Part shown: piece after piece, positions 19,784 to 29,019 of the stretch
Layout: each line of letters opens with the position of its first letter
Position numbering within the stretch: position 1 is the stretch's first letter
DNA from: Tetrapisispora phaffii CBS 4417
Taxonomy: Eukaryota > Ascomycota > Saccharomycetes > Saccharomycetales > Saccharomycetaceae
Assembly (NCBI RefSeq): GCF_000236905.1
Contig: NC_016531.1
Coordinates: 124,001-188,000, forward strand
Length of the DNA stretch: 64,000 bases
Reading direction: 5' to 3'
Position numbers and translations under genes: made by a program
Notes under the pieces: model-generated
Databases searched by the model: none
Told to the model about the DNA's origin: nothing
What the model saw: only the letters and a program-made list of their open reading frames with translations

Positions 19784-20464
19784 ATGAATACTTTTATATT
19801 GGGTGCCACTGGTTTATGTGGTAATGCGTTCTTAAAATATGCAAACAAATCAGATAAAGTGAGTCAAATTACAACTATAACAAGAAGAAAGTTAGCTGAT
19901 ACATACGACAACAATACTAAAATTAATCAAATTATTAATAAAAATAGTGAAGAATGGGTGAATGAAGTTCCAAAAGGTTTGGATGTAGTATTTACAAGTT
20001 TGTCAACAACCAAAGGTGCTGCAGGTAGTCTTGAAAATCAATATAAAATTGATCATGATTTAAATTTGCAATTGCTTGAAAAAGCTAAAGAAAATGGTTG
20101 TAAAACTGTTGTTCTAATTTCAAGTTCAGGCGCTAATGAACATTCTTGGGCAGGCTATTTAAAAATGAAAGGTGAAATCGAAAGAGATGTTACAAAATTA
20201 GGTTTCGATCATACCATTATTTTAAGACCAGGTGTTTTATTAGGTGAAAGGGATTCCCAGAATTTCAAAGGTTTTGGAAATAGTTTTGCTTCTACAATTG
20301 GTTCTTTCTTGTATGGGACTAGATTTCAATCTCTGGGTTTTGACCCAATTTATGGTGATGATGTCGGAAAAGTCAGTTTACATTTGGCTGAAAATGCTGA
20401 AAATGCTGAAAAAGTTCAAATTATTGGTCCAAAGGAATTACTAAATTTATCTAAGACTTTATAA
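19784..20464 (+). CDS. FMP52: Mitochondrial NAD(P)-binding protein Fmp52
   Basis: Short-chain dehydrogenase-like protein found at the mitochondrial outer membrane in yeast; its substrate is unknown. The 226-residue protein (231 in S. cerevisiae) starts with the Rossmann glycine motif GATGLCG at 7-13. It has an internal SSSGANEHSWAGYLKMKGEIE segment with the Tyr-x3-Lys arrangement near 126-130 and the RPGVLLGER region near 148. It corresponds to YER004W, between PMI40 and YND1 as in S. cerevisiae. Confidence 0.9.
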   Translation: MNTFILGATGLCGNAFLKYANKSDKVSQITTITRRKLADTYDNNTKINQIINKNSEEWVNEVPKGLDVVFTSLSTTKGAAGSLENQYKIDHDLNLQLLEKAKENGCKTVVLISSSGANEHSWAGYLKMKGEIERDVTKLGFDHTIILRPGVLLGERDSQNFKGFGNSFASTIGSFLYGTRFQSLGFDPIYGDDVGKVSLHLAENAENAEKVQIIGPKELLNLSKTL

Positions 20465-21001
20465 TCCATTTATTTACTCTAGTATGTTTTAATATTAATT
20501 GAGCTATAAACATTTCACACGTTACGAAATCGTATATGTTTTTGAAAAATTAAGAAATATTTCAATCCTATAGTTTGTTATACAGATTGTTCTGAAACAT
20601 ATCCTAAATATTTCTTATCCCAATTACTTTTAAGTACATAATTATATATGTCATAGACATACACATTTTAATAATATAAATTACCTTATCAAATTAGCAT
20701 ATTATGGGCATCGCATTGCATCAAAATTTCTTAGAAATTTCTTCAATCAAGCAACCCACCCACACGCAAAAAAACATTCCAACATCAATTTATAGAATAC
20801 AGTTATATGATAATACGAAAAAAAAACATTATGTAAGGTTTTATAGATTGAATAAATTATAGTGACGGTTTGATTTTACTTCTTATTTTACCATCATTGC
20901 TTGTCAATATTTAAAAAATTTGTCATATTTTGATAAGTACAATATAGCTTCTTTAAATTGAGAAGTCATCGAAATATCGATAATACGTTTCTGGTGGCAT
21001 A
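20465..21001. other. Intergenic FMP52-YND1
   Basis: 537 bp AT-rich spacer; no gene or structured element is recognised. Confidence 0.6.
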
Positions 21002-22984
21002 ATGTTAACTGATGGGCTGTTAAATGAAAATTATGGTATCGTTATAGATGCTGGTTCATCAGGGTCAAGAATTCATGTGTATAAATGGAATAATAGTAAA
21101 CCGGATTCAGAAGATGCCCGGAACTCAGTGCCACAGATACATCAAGAAGCTGATTGGACATCCAAGACTACACCAGGTCTTTCGTCGTATGAAAAGAAAC
21201 CACATAAAGCATTCAAAAAGCATATAAAACCACTCTTGGATTATGCAGAAAAGATTGTTCCAAAAAATAAAATAAAAGAAACACCTGTATTCATCCAAGC
21301 TACAGCAGGCATGAGACTGTTACCAGAAAAGAGACAACAACAAATTCTATCTGATCTCTGTGATGGATTCAAACACTCTTCAAATTTCTTAATGAAAAAC
21401 TGTGAAGCTCAAATTCAAATAATTGATGGTGAAACGGAAGGTCTATATGGGTGGTTAAGTTTGAATTATTTAAAAGGAATGTTTAACAATTATGATGCCA
21501 AATCAGACACACATTTTACATTTGGTTTCATGGATATGGGTGGTGCTTCTACTCAAATAGCTTTTTCACCAAGTGATAAAGAACAGGTAAAAAAGCATAA
21601 AGAAGATATTCCAACAATATACTTACGAACCTTGAATGGTGAGATTCAGAAATGGGATGTTTTTGTAAGCTCATGGTTGGGATTTGGTGCTAATCAAGCA
21701 AGGAAAAGATATTTTGCACAGTTGGTCAACTCTCTGCCAGAAAATGTTAATGATTACGATGATGATAACTATGCAACAAGAAAAATATCTGATCCCTGTA
21801 TGCCAAAAGGATGTGAATCAAAATTTGAATTATATGATAAAAAATTTACTGCTGTTGGTACTGGCCACAGCGAACAATGTGAGAAATTAATATACCCTTT
21901 ACTACTGAAGCAATTGCCTTGCATTGATGAGCCTTGTTTATTTAATGGAGTCCATGCACCACAAATAGATTTTCTGAATGATAAATTTGTTGGAGTATCA
22001 GAATATTGGTATACTGCTAATGATGTTTTCAAATTAGGGGGAGAATATAATTTTCAAGACTTTAGTTCAGGAGTTAAAGAATTCTGTAATAGTAACTGGT
22101 CAGATATCAAAAAGAAAGGTGACGAAGGCTATTATAACTCCATTCCTGATTCGTACTTAGCAGCTTCGTGTTTCAAAGCCAATTGGGTATTAAATGTGTT
22201 ACATGAAGGTTTTGGTTTGCCATTTGAGAAGCCAGCTGATGCATCCCAATCAATGGTAGATCACCCAACATTTCAAAGTGCCGAGAAAATAGATAGCCAT
22301 GAAATTTCTTGGACATTGGGGAGAATCCTTCTATATGCTTCTGGAAGCATTTTAGCAGGCAGCAAAGATGCTATCGTCGGTATTCAACCAAGCAAACTAT
22401 CTGCTCAGCACTTTGGCAAGAAGTTCATACCCGGAAGTCTTGAAGATTTTTCTAATCAAATAGAATCCTCGATTGGTGCTATCTTTAACAAATTGGTAGT
22501 CGTTTTGCTGGTGATTTTCATAGTATGTTTTATGCTATTGAAACTTAAAATAATTAACAAATCAGATCTTCCTCCATTTATTAATAGCATTCATGAAACA
22601 GTACAAATGAAAATAAATAGTTATTATCATTATAATAGGATGGTAGATTCTTTATCGAATTTGGAAGAAGGTATATCGATGGAAGCTAGTAATTATGTCA
22701 CTAAACCAACACGAGACATAGATCTGAAATTAAGAAGCAAAAGTATGCAAGGCCTAGATGAAATTTCTGCGAAACATGGAATGGATTTTGGCTTGAAAGT
22801 ACGGAGCAAGACACATGTTGGAGCACCATTTAATAAATCTAGAAACGATACTTCTCCTACTAGTCAAGGGAAATTAAAAACTGCATTCTCATTAGCTGAT
22901 TTTTCTAAATATAAATTAGAAAAAATAACGATTAGAATTTGTCATTTTTGTTTGTTAAAAAGTTCACTATCAAACATAATGTAA
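21002..22984 (+). CDS. YND1: Golgi apyrase Ynd1
   Basis: Nucleoside di-/triphosphatase of the GDA1/CD39 family. It removes GDP/UDP in the Golgi lumen, so that nucleotide-sugar exchange and glycosylation can proceed. Apyrase conserved region 1 is DAGSSGSR (16-23); QATAGMRLL near 100-108, GETEGLYGWLSLNYL near 141-155 and MDMGGASTQIAF near 179-190 are regions 2-4. One transmembrane helix lies near 497-515, followed by a cytosolic tail. The 660 residues are somewhat longer than the S. cerevisiae protein (630). It corresponds to YER005W. Confidence 0.95.
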   Translation: MLTDGLLNENYGIVIDAGSSGSRIHVYKWNNSKPDSEDARNSVPQIHQEADWTSKTTPGLSSYEKKPHKAFKKHIKPLLDYAEKIVPKNKIKETPVFIQATAGMRLLPEKRQQQILSDLCDGFKHSSNFLMKNCEAQIQIIDGETEGLYGWLSLNYLKGMFNNYDAKSDTHFTFGFMDMGGASTQIAFSPSDKEQVKKHKEDIPTIYLRTLNGEIQKWDVFVSSWLGFGANQARKRYFAQLVNSLPENVNDYDDDNYATRKISDPCMPKGCESKFELYDKKFTAVGTGHSEQCEKLIYPLLLKQLPCIDEPCLFNGVHAPQIDFLNDKFVGVSEYWYTANDVFKLGGEYNFQDFSSGVKEFCNSNWSDIKKKGDEGYYNSIPDSYLAASCFKANWVLNVLHEGFGLPFEKPADASQSMVDHPTFQSAEKIDSHEISWTLGRILLYASGSILAGSKDAIVGIQPSKLSAQHFGKKFIPGSLEDFSNQIESSIGAIFNKLVVVLLVIFIVCFMLLKLKIINKSDLPPFINSIHETVQMKINSYYHYNRMVDSLSNLEEGISMEASNYVTKPTRDIDLKLRSKSMQGLDEISAKHGMDFGLKVRSKTHVGAPFNKSRNDTSPTSQGKLKTAFSLADFSKYKLEKITIRICHFCLLKSSLSNIM

Positions 22985-23362
22985 TAGCGACATAAACAAT
23001 AAATCATCATATCATTAAACAACCATAGAACTTTTAAATCAATAACTCTATTTAATAATAAATGATTGTGACACTTTTCTCATGATTCAATAATAAATAT
23101 CCTTATGTATGTCTCTCTTCATCTGAAAAATCTTTTTTATGCGGCAGAAAACTATTTCCCATAATGATCCTTAGATTCGGCGCATAAAAAATTTTCATCT
23201 CAGCGATTTGTAAAATTAAAGTCGATGAGATGAGTATATATATATATATGTAAATTAGTTTATATTTTAAGTCAGTTCAATAGTATATAAATTATTTAAT
23301 AAAGTATCGAACAACACCAGATATCTGAGATAAGCTGGACACTATAACCATATTATTTTAAA
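22985..23362. other. NUG1 promoter region
   Basis: 378 bp holding the RRPE and PAC elements listed separately and a TATATATATATA tract near 23236-23249. No further gene is seen. Confidence 0.7.
23186..23234 (+). promoter_or_regulatory. RRPE and PAC elements upstream of NUG1
   Basis: AAAAAATTTTC at 23186-23196 matches the RRPE and TCGATGAGATGAG at 23222-23234 matches the PAC motif at all but its first bases. They lie about 175 and 140 bp upstream of the NUG1 ATG. This is the classic pair bound by Stb3 and by Dot6/Tod6 at ribosome-biogenesis genes, so NUG1 is likely co-regulated with that regulon. Confidence 0.85.
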
Positions 23363-24919
23363 ATGAGAGTCAGAAAGAAGCAATCCAAGAGAACTTCTAC
23401 CCGTATGAAAGAGGGTATCAAGAAGAAGGCAGCTGCTCAAAATAGAAAAGAAAGAAAGTTAGCTAAAAAGGATGTGACTTGGAAGTCCAGAGGAAAGAAG
23501 GATCCTGGTATTCCAGCTAACTTCCCTTACAAAAACAAAATTATTGAAGAGATTGAAGCTAAGAAGATGAAGGATTTAGAAGAAAAAGAACTTGCTAAAC
23601 AACAGAGGTTAGAAGCTAAGAAATTGGCACTGGAGCAAGGTGAAACGATTATGGAAGATGGTATGGAGGAGGATGACGGTCAGAATGGGTTGGCAGCTTT
23701 GGTTGCATCTGCTCAAGAAGCAGCATCTAAGTATGATGGACACAGTAATTTCGACGAACCTGAAGAAGAGTTGGACGTTGTTGATTATAACATTGATTTT
23801 TATAATGACAATGATGAAGGTGATACTGAATTGGAGAAGTCAAGAAAGGCTTATGATAAGATATTTAAAACAGTTGTGGATGCATCTGATGTTATTCTTT
23901 ATGTTTTGGACGCTAGAGATCCAGAAGGAACTAGATCTAGAAGAGTTGAACAAGCCGTTTTACAAAGTCAAGGTAAAAGATTGATTTTGATTTTAAATAA
24001 AGTTGATTTGATTCCTCCTCATGTATTAGAACAGTGGCTAAATGTCTTGAAGTCTAGTTTCCCAACTATTCCTTTGAGAGCAGCTTCTGGTGCTACTAAT
24101 GCAACCTCTTTTAATAAAAAGCTCACACAAACAGCCACAGCATCTGCTTTAATGGAAGCATTAAAGAAATATTCTAACAACAGTAATTTGAAGAGATCTA
24201 TTGTGGTTGGTGTTATTGGTTATCCAAATGTTGGTAAATCATCTGTTATTAATGCATTAACTTCTCGTCGTGGTGGTTCTTCCAAAGCATGTCCAGTTGG
24301 TAATCAAGCAGGTGTCACTACTGCTTTGAGAGAGGTTAAAGTTGACAACAAGCTAAAGATTTTAGATTCTCCAGGTATTTGCTTCCCAACGGACAATAAG
24401 AGGAAAACTAAAAAAGAACAAGAGGCTGAATTAGCTCTATTGAATGCTATTCCAGCTAAGCATATCATAGATCCATATCCAGCTGTTTTGATGCTAATAA
24501 AGAGACTATCAAAGTCAGATGAAATGACTGACAGTTTCAAGAAATTCTACGAACTGCCAGCAATTCCTTCAAATGATCCAGATACCTTTACCAAGCATTT
24601 TTTGATTCATGTTGCTCGTATGAGAGGTAGATTAAGTAAAGGTGGCATACCAAACTTAGAAAGTGCAGGTATATCTGTACTGAGTGACTGGAGAGATGGT
24701 AAGTTTTATGGATGGGTTCTTCCAAAAGCCTCTAAAGACTCTATGGCTACTGGTACAACCTCTACTATAAGTTCTGGTGCTACCCAAGAACCAGCCAAAT
24801 CTGAACAAACTACTATTGTATCTGATTGGTCGAAAGAATTTGATTTGGATGGATTATTTGCATCTCTTGATAACGCTATATCTTCGTCAAAAGAAAATGA
24901 AGATTCATTAATGGAATAA
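23363..24919 (+). CDS. NUG1: Nuclear GTPase Nug1 (60S biogenesis)
   Basis: Circularly permuted GTPase of the YlqF/YawG family needed for maturation and export of pre-60S ribosomal subunits. The 518-residue protein (520 in S. cerevisiae) has a highly basic N terminus (GN3L-type, 1-90) and then an acidic stretch. G motifs appear in permuted order: NKVDL (G4) near 212-216, GYPNVGKSS (G1) near 287-295 and DSPGI (G3) near 335. It corresponds to YER006W and is followed by the U4 snRNA gene on the opposite strand. Confidence 0.96.
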   Translation: MRVRKKQSKRTSTRMKEGIKKKAAAQNRKERKLAKKDVTWKSRGKKDPGIPANFPYKNKIIEEIEAKKMKDLEEKELAKQQRLEAKKLALEQGETIMEDGMEEDDGQNGLAALVASAQEAASKYDGHSNFDEPEEELDVVDYNIDFYNDNDEGDTELEKSRKAYDKIFKTVVDASDVILYVLDARDPEGTRSRRVEQAVLQSQGKRLILILNKVDLIPPHVLEQWLNVLKSSFPTIPLRAASGATNATSFNKKLTQTATASALMEALKKYSNNSNLKRSIVVGVIGYPNVGKSSVINALTSRRGGSSKACPVGNQAGVTTALREVKVDNKLKILDSPGICFPTDNKRKTKKEQEAELALLNAIPAKHIIDPYPAVLMLIKRLSKSDEMTDSFKKFYELPAIPSNDPDTFTKHFLIHVARMRGRLSKGGIPNLESAGISVLSDWRDGKFYGWVLPKASKDSMATGTTSTISSGATQEPAKSEQTTIVSDWSKEFDLDGLFASLDNAISSSKENEDSLME

Positions 24920-25329
24920 GTATGTTTTTATAGACAATTTCCTTAATGAGGTTCAATAAATAACTGTATATTATCGTCATTAGAATAAATATTTTGTAAT
25001 AACTAGATCTGCAAGCTCGCTGTAATAGTTTAATATCTCTGTCATTATTCTAATTCTAATAACTAATCAATTATTTTCTTGTCGTTGTTGCCAATATTTT
25101 TTTTTAATATTACAAATAATTCATCTATAGTGTCCTCACTATAAAATATAAATATATTGAATCTAAAGTTAAATAGAAAAAAATATAATTACGATGATTT
25201 GGATGTAATAAAAAAAAATAGTAAAACAGCAGTAATGAACAGTTACTTTGTTCATTACTGTTGTAAACGGAGTGGTTGTGTCTAGATGCAATGATATTGT
25301 ATCCAGGAGATAAGGTTTAACTTATTTGA
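24920..25329. other. Intergenic NUG1-U4
   Basis: Contains the NUG1 3' region and a strong hairpin (25226-25264) downstream of the U4 3' end. No protein gene is seen. Confidence 0.6.
25226..25264 (-). other. Hairpin behind U4, candidate Rnt1 site
   Basis: Arms 25226-25241 and 25249-25264 pair at 15 of 16 positions around a 7-nt loop that on the U4 strand reads AAGUAAC and contains AGUA. Yeast snRNA 3' ends, including U4, are released by RNase III (Rnt1), which recognises stems capped by AGNN. The hairpin lies about 65 nt past the mature U4 3' end, a fitting distance. The loop is larger than the standard tetraloop. Confidence 0.5.
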
Positions 25330-25493
25330 AAAATGAAGCCAAAAATTCTCTACATGGTCTAAATGAATTCTAAAGCGAATTCATTATAAGTTGACTATGA
25401 GAAGATGGGTCAGGTTAAAAGTAAATTTCAACCAGCAAAAACACAATCTCGGACGAATCCTCACTGATTTGCGTATTTCCCATGCATAAGGAT
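25330..25493 (-). ncRNA. SNR14: U4 spliceosomal snRNA
   Basis: The transcript starts ATCCTTATGCATGGGAAATA (5' end near 25493), the stem II and stem I region that pairs with U6. It continues with the 5' stem-loop ATCAGTGAGGATTCGTCCGA carrying the kink-turn bound by Snu13/Prp31. Then follow TTTTTGCTGGTTGAAATTTA, a 3' stem-loop with arms 25362-25370 and 25377-25385, and the Sm site AATTTTTGG at 25339-25347. The 5' domain is nearly identical to S. cerevisiae SNR14 (160 nt). A TATATATATATA tract at 25575-25588 is about 85 nt upstream, as expected for a Pol II snRNA promoter. SNR14 lies near YER007-YER008 in S. cerevisiae, consistent with this place. The exact 3' end is uncertain by a few bases. 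Confidence 0.96.
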
Positions 25494-26653
25494 GGTTTCT
25501 TTTCCAATTGATAAACAACTTACGCAATTAATAGTTACTAATAACCTCTTAATCTTATAAACTTCTATTGTATCTATATATATATATAAGAATTAACTTC
25601 TGAATAAAAAAATTTTACTAAGTAAGAATACGTATCATTATTTACGAGTAGTGTTTTTATATTGAACATCACAATGGTCAATTAATGTAAAGTTCCGACA
25701 ACGACATATTCATGATTATGGGACCTTAACATTAAAAATCAGCATCTTAAATATAACGTAAAGTCAATATGTTATGTTATTTACTTTTATGATTTGTGTA
25801 TTCGCTATTAGTGCTATATCTGTTCGTAATCATTCTATATACTGCACTGTTGCAATATAATATTCAGGTGCATTTAGATCTTCGTAAACTTCTAGTTTCG
25901 ACAATGGTAAATAGTCGGACGCCACGTACTATGACATAAGAAAATGCAAGGAAGGTCTTTTAAATTTTTAATGTTATCGATATCCTCCAGTCTTCTGATT
26001 TGTTCATTTGTATACAATATATTTAAATATATAACTTGGAATGAAATATAATGATCAGTGACAAGAGATTGGGAAATTGCTTAAACCAGTTGATTGTTTC
26101 GAATAAACAGCATAACTTTTAATGACATCTTAACTTATTGCACCAACAGACACATTGTATAACTATGGATCATTGTCCAATATTAATATTACTGGCGTTG
26201 TGTTTTTAATCGATCAATATATACATCTTCTTACATCTCAATCGATCTATCCAATTTTCCCAGGAAAGAGAAGAAATTGCGTAGAAGCGTTTTCGAAATT
26301 GAAAGTTAAAAATGATGAAACAAGCGAAAGTTGAACATAGAAAAGTTCAAAAATATAACAAAATATAACAAAATACATACACATTAATTCTAGTTATAGT
26401 AAAAATATTCAGTTTTAAGGTTGTAGTTTTCCTTAGCAGACACATTATACTAACATTAGCTTAATTTATTTAGAATCTAAAGAATCCCATACATATACAT
26501 CTATATATATATACTTTTTAAGTTATAATCTACGTATCATTATCGACTATTACAGAGGACACGATAGCACAGCACAGCACAATACTGAATAGCGCAACTC
26601 AATAATCTTACCTTGAGAAGAATATAGGAAAACAATTGCAATAAATTTGAAAA
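25494..26653. other. Intergenic U4-DJP1
   Basis: About 1.16 kb with the U4 promoter TATA tract at its left end and the DJP1 promoter at its right. No gene or further RNA is recognised. Confidence 0.55.
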
Positions 26654-27994
26654 ATGGTATTGGAAACTGAATATTACGATTTATTAGGAATATCGACAAC
26701 TGCTACAGATATCGAAATTAAGAAAGCTTATCGTAAGAAATCCATTAAAGAACACCCAGATAAGAATCCTAATGACCCGTCTGCCACTGAAAGATTTCAA
26801 GCTATTTCAGAAGCTTATCAAGTATTAAGTGATAAACAATTAAGATCCAATTACGATAAGTATGGTAAAGAAAAAGCTATACCTAGTGGTGGTTTTGAAG
26901 ATGCTGCTGAACAATTTTCAGTGATATTTGGTGGTGATGCTTTTAAACCTTATATTGGTGAGCTGACATTATTGAAGAATTTACAAAAAACTGAAGAACT
27001 AAGTGCTCAAGATGAAGAAGATAAGAAAAGAGAAGAAGAAGAAGAACGAAAAAAAAATGAATTGGAGAAAGAAAAGAATGACATGTCAGGGAAACATATT
27101 GACAATAAGAATTCCGATCAAAGTAATGATACAAATAATGAAACTCATGGTCCAATAAAATTGGCTTCCCTTGCTGGCTCTACGGCTCCACTGAAGAATG
27201 ATATAAGTGAAAGTGCTAATAATAATGTTTCTGAAAGTGACAGGAAAGAAGAGAAAAAGAAAAAGACTAGAATTGAACAATTTGAAGAAGAACAACAGAT
27301 TGAAAAAGATAAAAGCATTGAAAAATTAAGTCAAACTTTAATAGAGAATTTATCAATATTGACTGAAAGTATTTATGATGATGATTGCAAGAAATCATTT
27401 GAAAAAAAATTTGAAGAAGAAGCAAATTTATTGAAGATGGAATCCTTTGGGTTAGATATTTTGCACACAATAGGTGATGTGTACGTCGAAAAGGCAAGGA
27501 TATTCCTAGGTTCCCAAAATTTATTTGGTTTTGGCGGTATGTTACATTCAATAAAGGCTAAAGGTAATGTCGTTATGGACACTCTGAGAACTGTATCAGC
27601 AGCTATTGATGCACAAAATACAATGAAAGAACTGGAAAAAATGAAAATCGCAACAGAATCAGATGAACCAATAGTTGATAAAAATGGCAATGAAGAGGTG
27701 AAACCAACACAAGAAGAAATGGCACAACAAGAGCATTTGCTTATGGGTAAAGTTTTGTCAGCAGCGTGGTATGGTTCAAAATTTGAAATAATGTCCACAT
27801 TGAGAAGTGTTTGCGACAGAGTATTTGAAGATAAAACCGTAGATAATAATACGTTAATTAGAAGAGCTGAATCATTAAAAATCATTGGTAAAGTTTTTCA
27901 ACGAACTGTCAGAACTAAAGTTGAACAAGAAGAAGCTCAAATTTTTGAAGAGTTGGTGGCAGAAGCTAGTAAGAAAAAAAGTAAATCACAATAG
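26654..27994 (+). CDS. DJP1: Cytosolic J-protein Djp1
   Basis: Type III DnaJ co-chaperone that aids import of peroxisomal matrix proteins and delivery of some mitochondrial outer-membrane proteins. J domain at about 5-70 with HPD at 34-36. DUF3395-like X domain follows (FEDAAEQFSVIFGGDAF near 88-104), then a charged linker. The conserved C-terminal part includes EEANLLKMESFGLDILHTIG near 259-278 and VSAAIDAQNTMKELEK near 315-330. The 446-residue protein is closer to Djp1 (432) than to the paralogue Caj1 (391), and the linker FEEEQQIEKDK also points to Djp1. It corresponds to YIR004W, last gene of the centromere-right block before the rearrangement. Confidence 0.93.
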   Translation: MVLETEYYDLLGISTTATDIEIKKAYRKKSIKEHPDKNPNDPSATERFQAISEAYQVLSDKQLRSNYDKYGKEKAIPSGGFEDAAEQFSVIFGGDAFKPYIGELTLLKNLQKTEELSAQDEEDKKREEEEERKKNELEKEKNDMSGKHIDNKNSDQSNDTNNETHGPIKLASLAGSTAPLKNDISESANNNVSESDRKEEKKKKTRIEQFEEEQQIEKDKSIEKLSQTLIENLSILTESIYDDDCKKSFEKKFEEEANLLKMESFGLDILHTIGDVYVEKARIFLGSQNLFGFGGMLHSIKAKGNVVMDTLRTVSAAIDAQNTMKELEKMKIATESDEPIVDKNGNEEVKPTQEEMAQQEHLLMGKVLSAAWYGSKFEIMSTLRSVCDRVFEDKTVDNNTLIRRAESLKIIGKVFQRTVRTKVEQEEAQIFEELVAEASKKKSKSQ

Positions 27995-28380
27995 AATACT
28001 TTAGTATTATAAAACTAATGGAAACTTTATAGTTGGAGAACATTTCACATATTTAGTAATATCGTTTTAATGACATGATTTGCTAGCATATAAATATTTA
28101 ATTAATTCCTTTTCTATTTAATGGACACCTTGAGTGAGGAAAATACGTAAATTCAACATCTAATGACTAGATATAGAAGGGTGAAAAGCACTTTCTTCTA
28201 TAATTTTTTAAGACGGTTGTCAAAATTTCTAGAATGGTATTTATTTTAATGTAGTTATTTATTTTTAACTACTTAAATAAATGATTGTTACTTGCATATG
28301 ACATTATTTTATTAAAATTATCTAAATTACAATTATATGCTTCTGTTTTTCTGATCTATAAGAGTCCCGTTTTAAATTAT
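27995..28380. other. Convergent intergenic DJP1/TIR-like
   Basis: 386 bp AT-rich spacer. An inversion breakpoint relative to S. cerevisiae lies in or near here, but no repeat or transposon trace is visible. Confidence 0.5.
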
Positions 28381-29019
28381 CTATAATAATAGAGCTGCAA
28401 CTGCCGCGACAGCAGCACCTAAACCAATACTACGATTAATGGCATTGTTTTCAGTTTGTTGATAGACAGCATTGGTAGAAGAACTGGCATCTTGAACTTT
28501 ACCGGATGTAGAGGTGGTATTGGAGAATAGAACACTAACAGACTTAATACTGGATACTTGAGCAGCGGTAGCAGCAGATGAAGATGTAATAGAAGTAGAA
28601 CTAATAGCAACTTCAGTGTTAGCTACTGCAGTAGTTTGGGCGGCAGCGGTTGTGGAAATAGTTTGAGCGGCAGCAGTCGTTGAAGTTGTTTGAGCGGCAG
28701 GAACTTCGTTGAAGGTTGAGACTAATGGTAATAATCTGGAAGAGTACCATGGTAAAGCGGTCATCATCGTGGAGATTTGGCTCATATCTAATTGAGCTAA
28801 TAAAGTGGTGTAGGAGTCATCAGTGGCGGTTAACATTTCACCGTAAATGTCGAATAAGGCATCTGGGATATCCATTTGACCAACTAAACCAACGTAATCA
28901 TTTAAATTAGCACCGACATCAGTTAGTAGAATTTCCATTTCTTGAATTTGTTGTTCGGTGGTTAGGGCACTGGCAGAAGCAGCAACGGCTAATAATGTTA
29001 AGAATTGAGTCAATTTCAT
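28381..29019 (-). CDS. TIR/DAN-type GPI cell-wall mannoprotein
   Basis: Cell-wall protein of the Srp1/Tip1 family, usually induced by cold and anaerobiosis. The 212-residue protein has a signal peptide (1-18), the family domain at about 20-110 (MEILLTDVGANLNDYVGL, ATDDSYTTLLAQLD, ALPWYSSRL) and a Ser/Thr/Ala-rich stalk with repeats around AAQTTSTT. A hydrophobic C terminus preceded by small residues provides a GPI-attachment signal. By orientation and adjacency to PDR11 and MNT3 it could be the TIR3 (YIL011W) counterpart, but the family is too repetitive to assign. It diverges from its paralogue at 31102. Confidence 0.88.
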   Translation of the reverse strand: MKLTQFLTLLAVAASASALTTEQQIQEMEILLTDVGANLNDYVGLVGQMDIPDALFDIYGEMLTATDDSYTTLLAQLDMSQISTMMTALPWYSSRLLPLVSTFNEVPAAQTTSTTAAAQTISTTAAAQTTAVANTEVAISSTSITSSSAATAAQVSSIKSVSVLFSNTTSTSGKVQDASSSTNAVYQQTENNAINRSIGLGAAVAAVAALLL

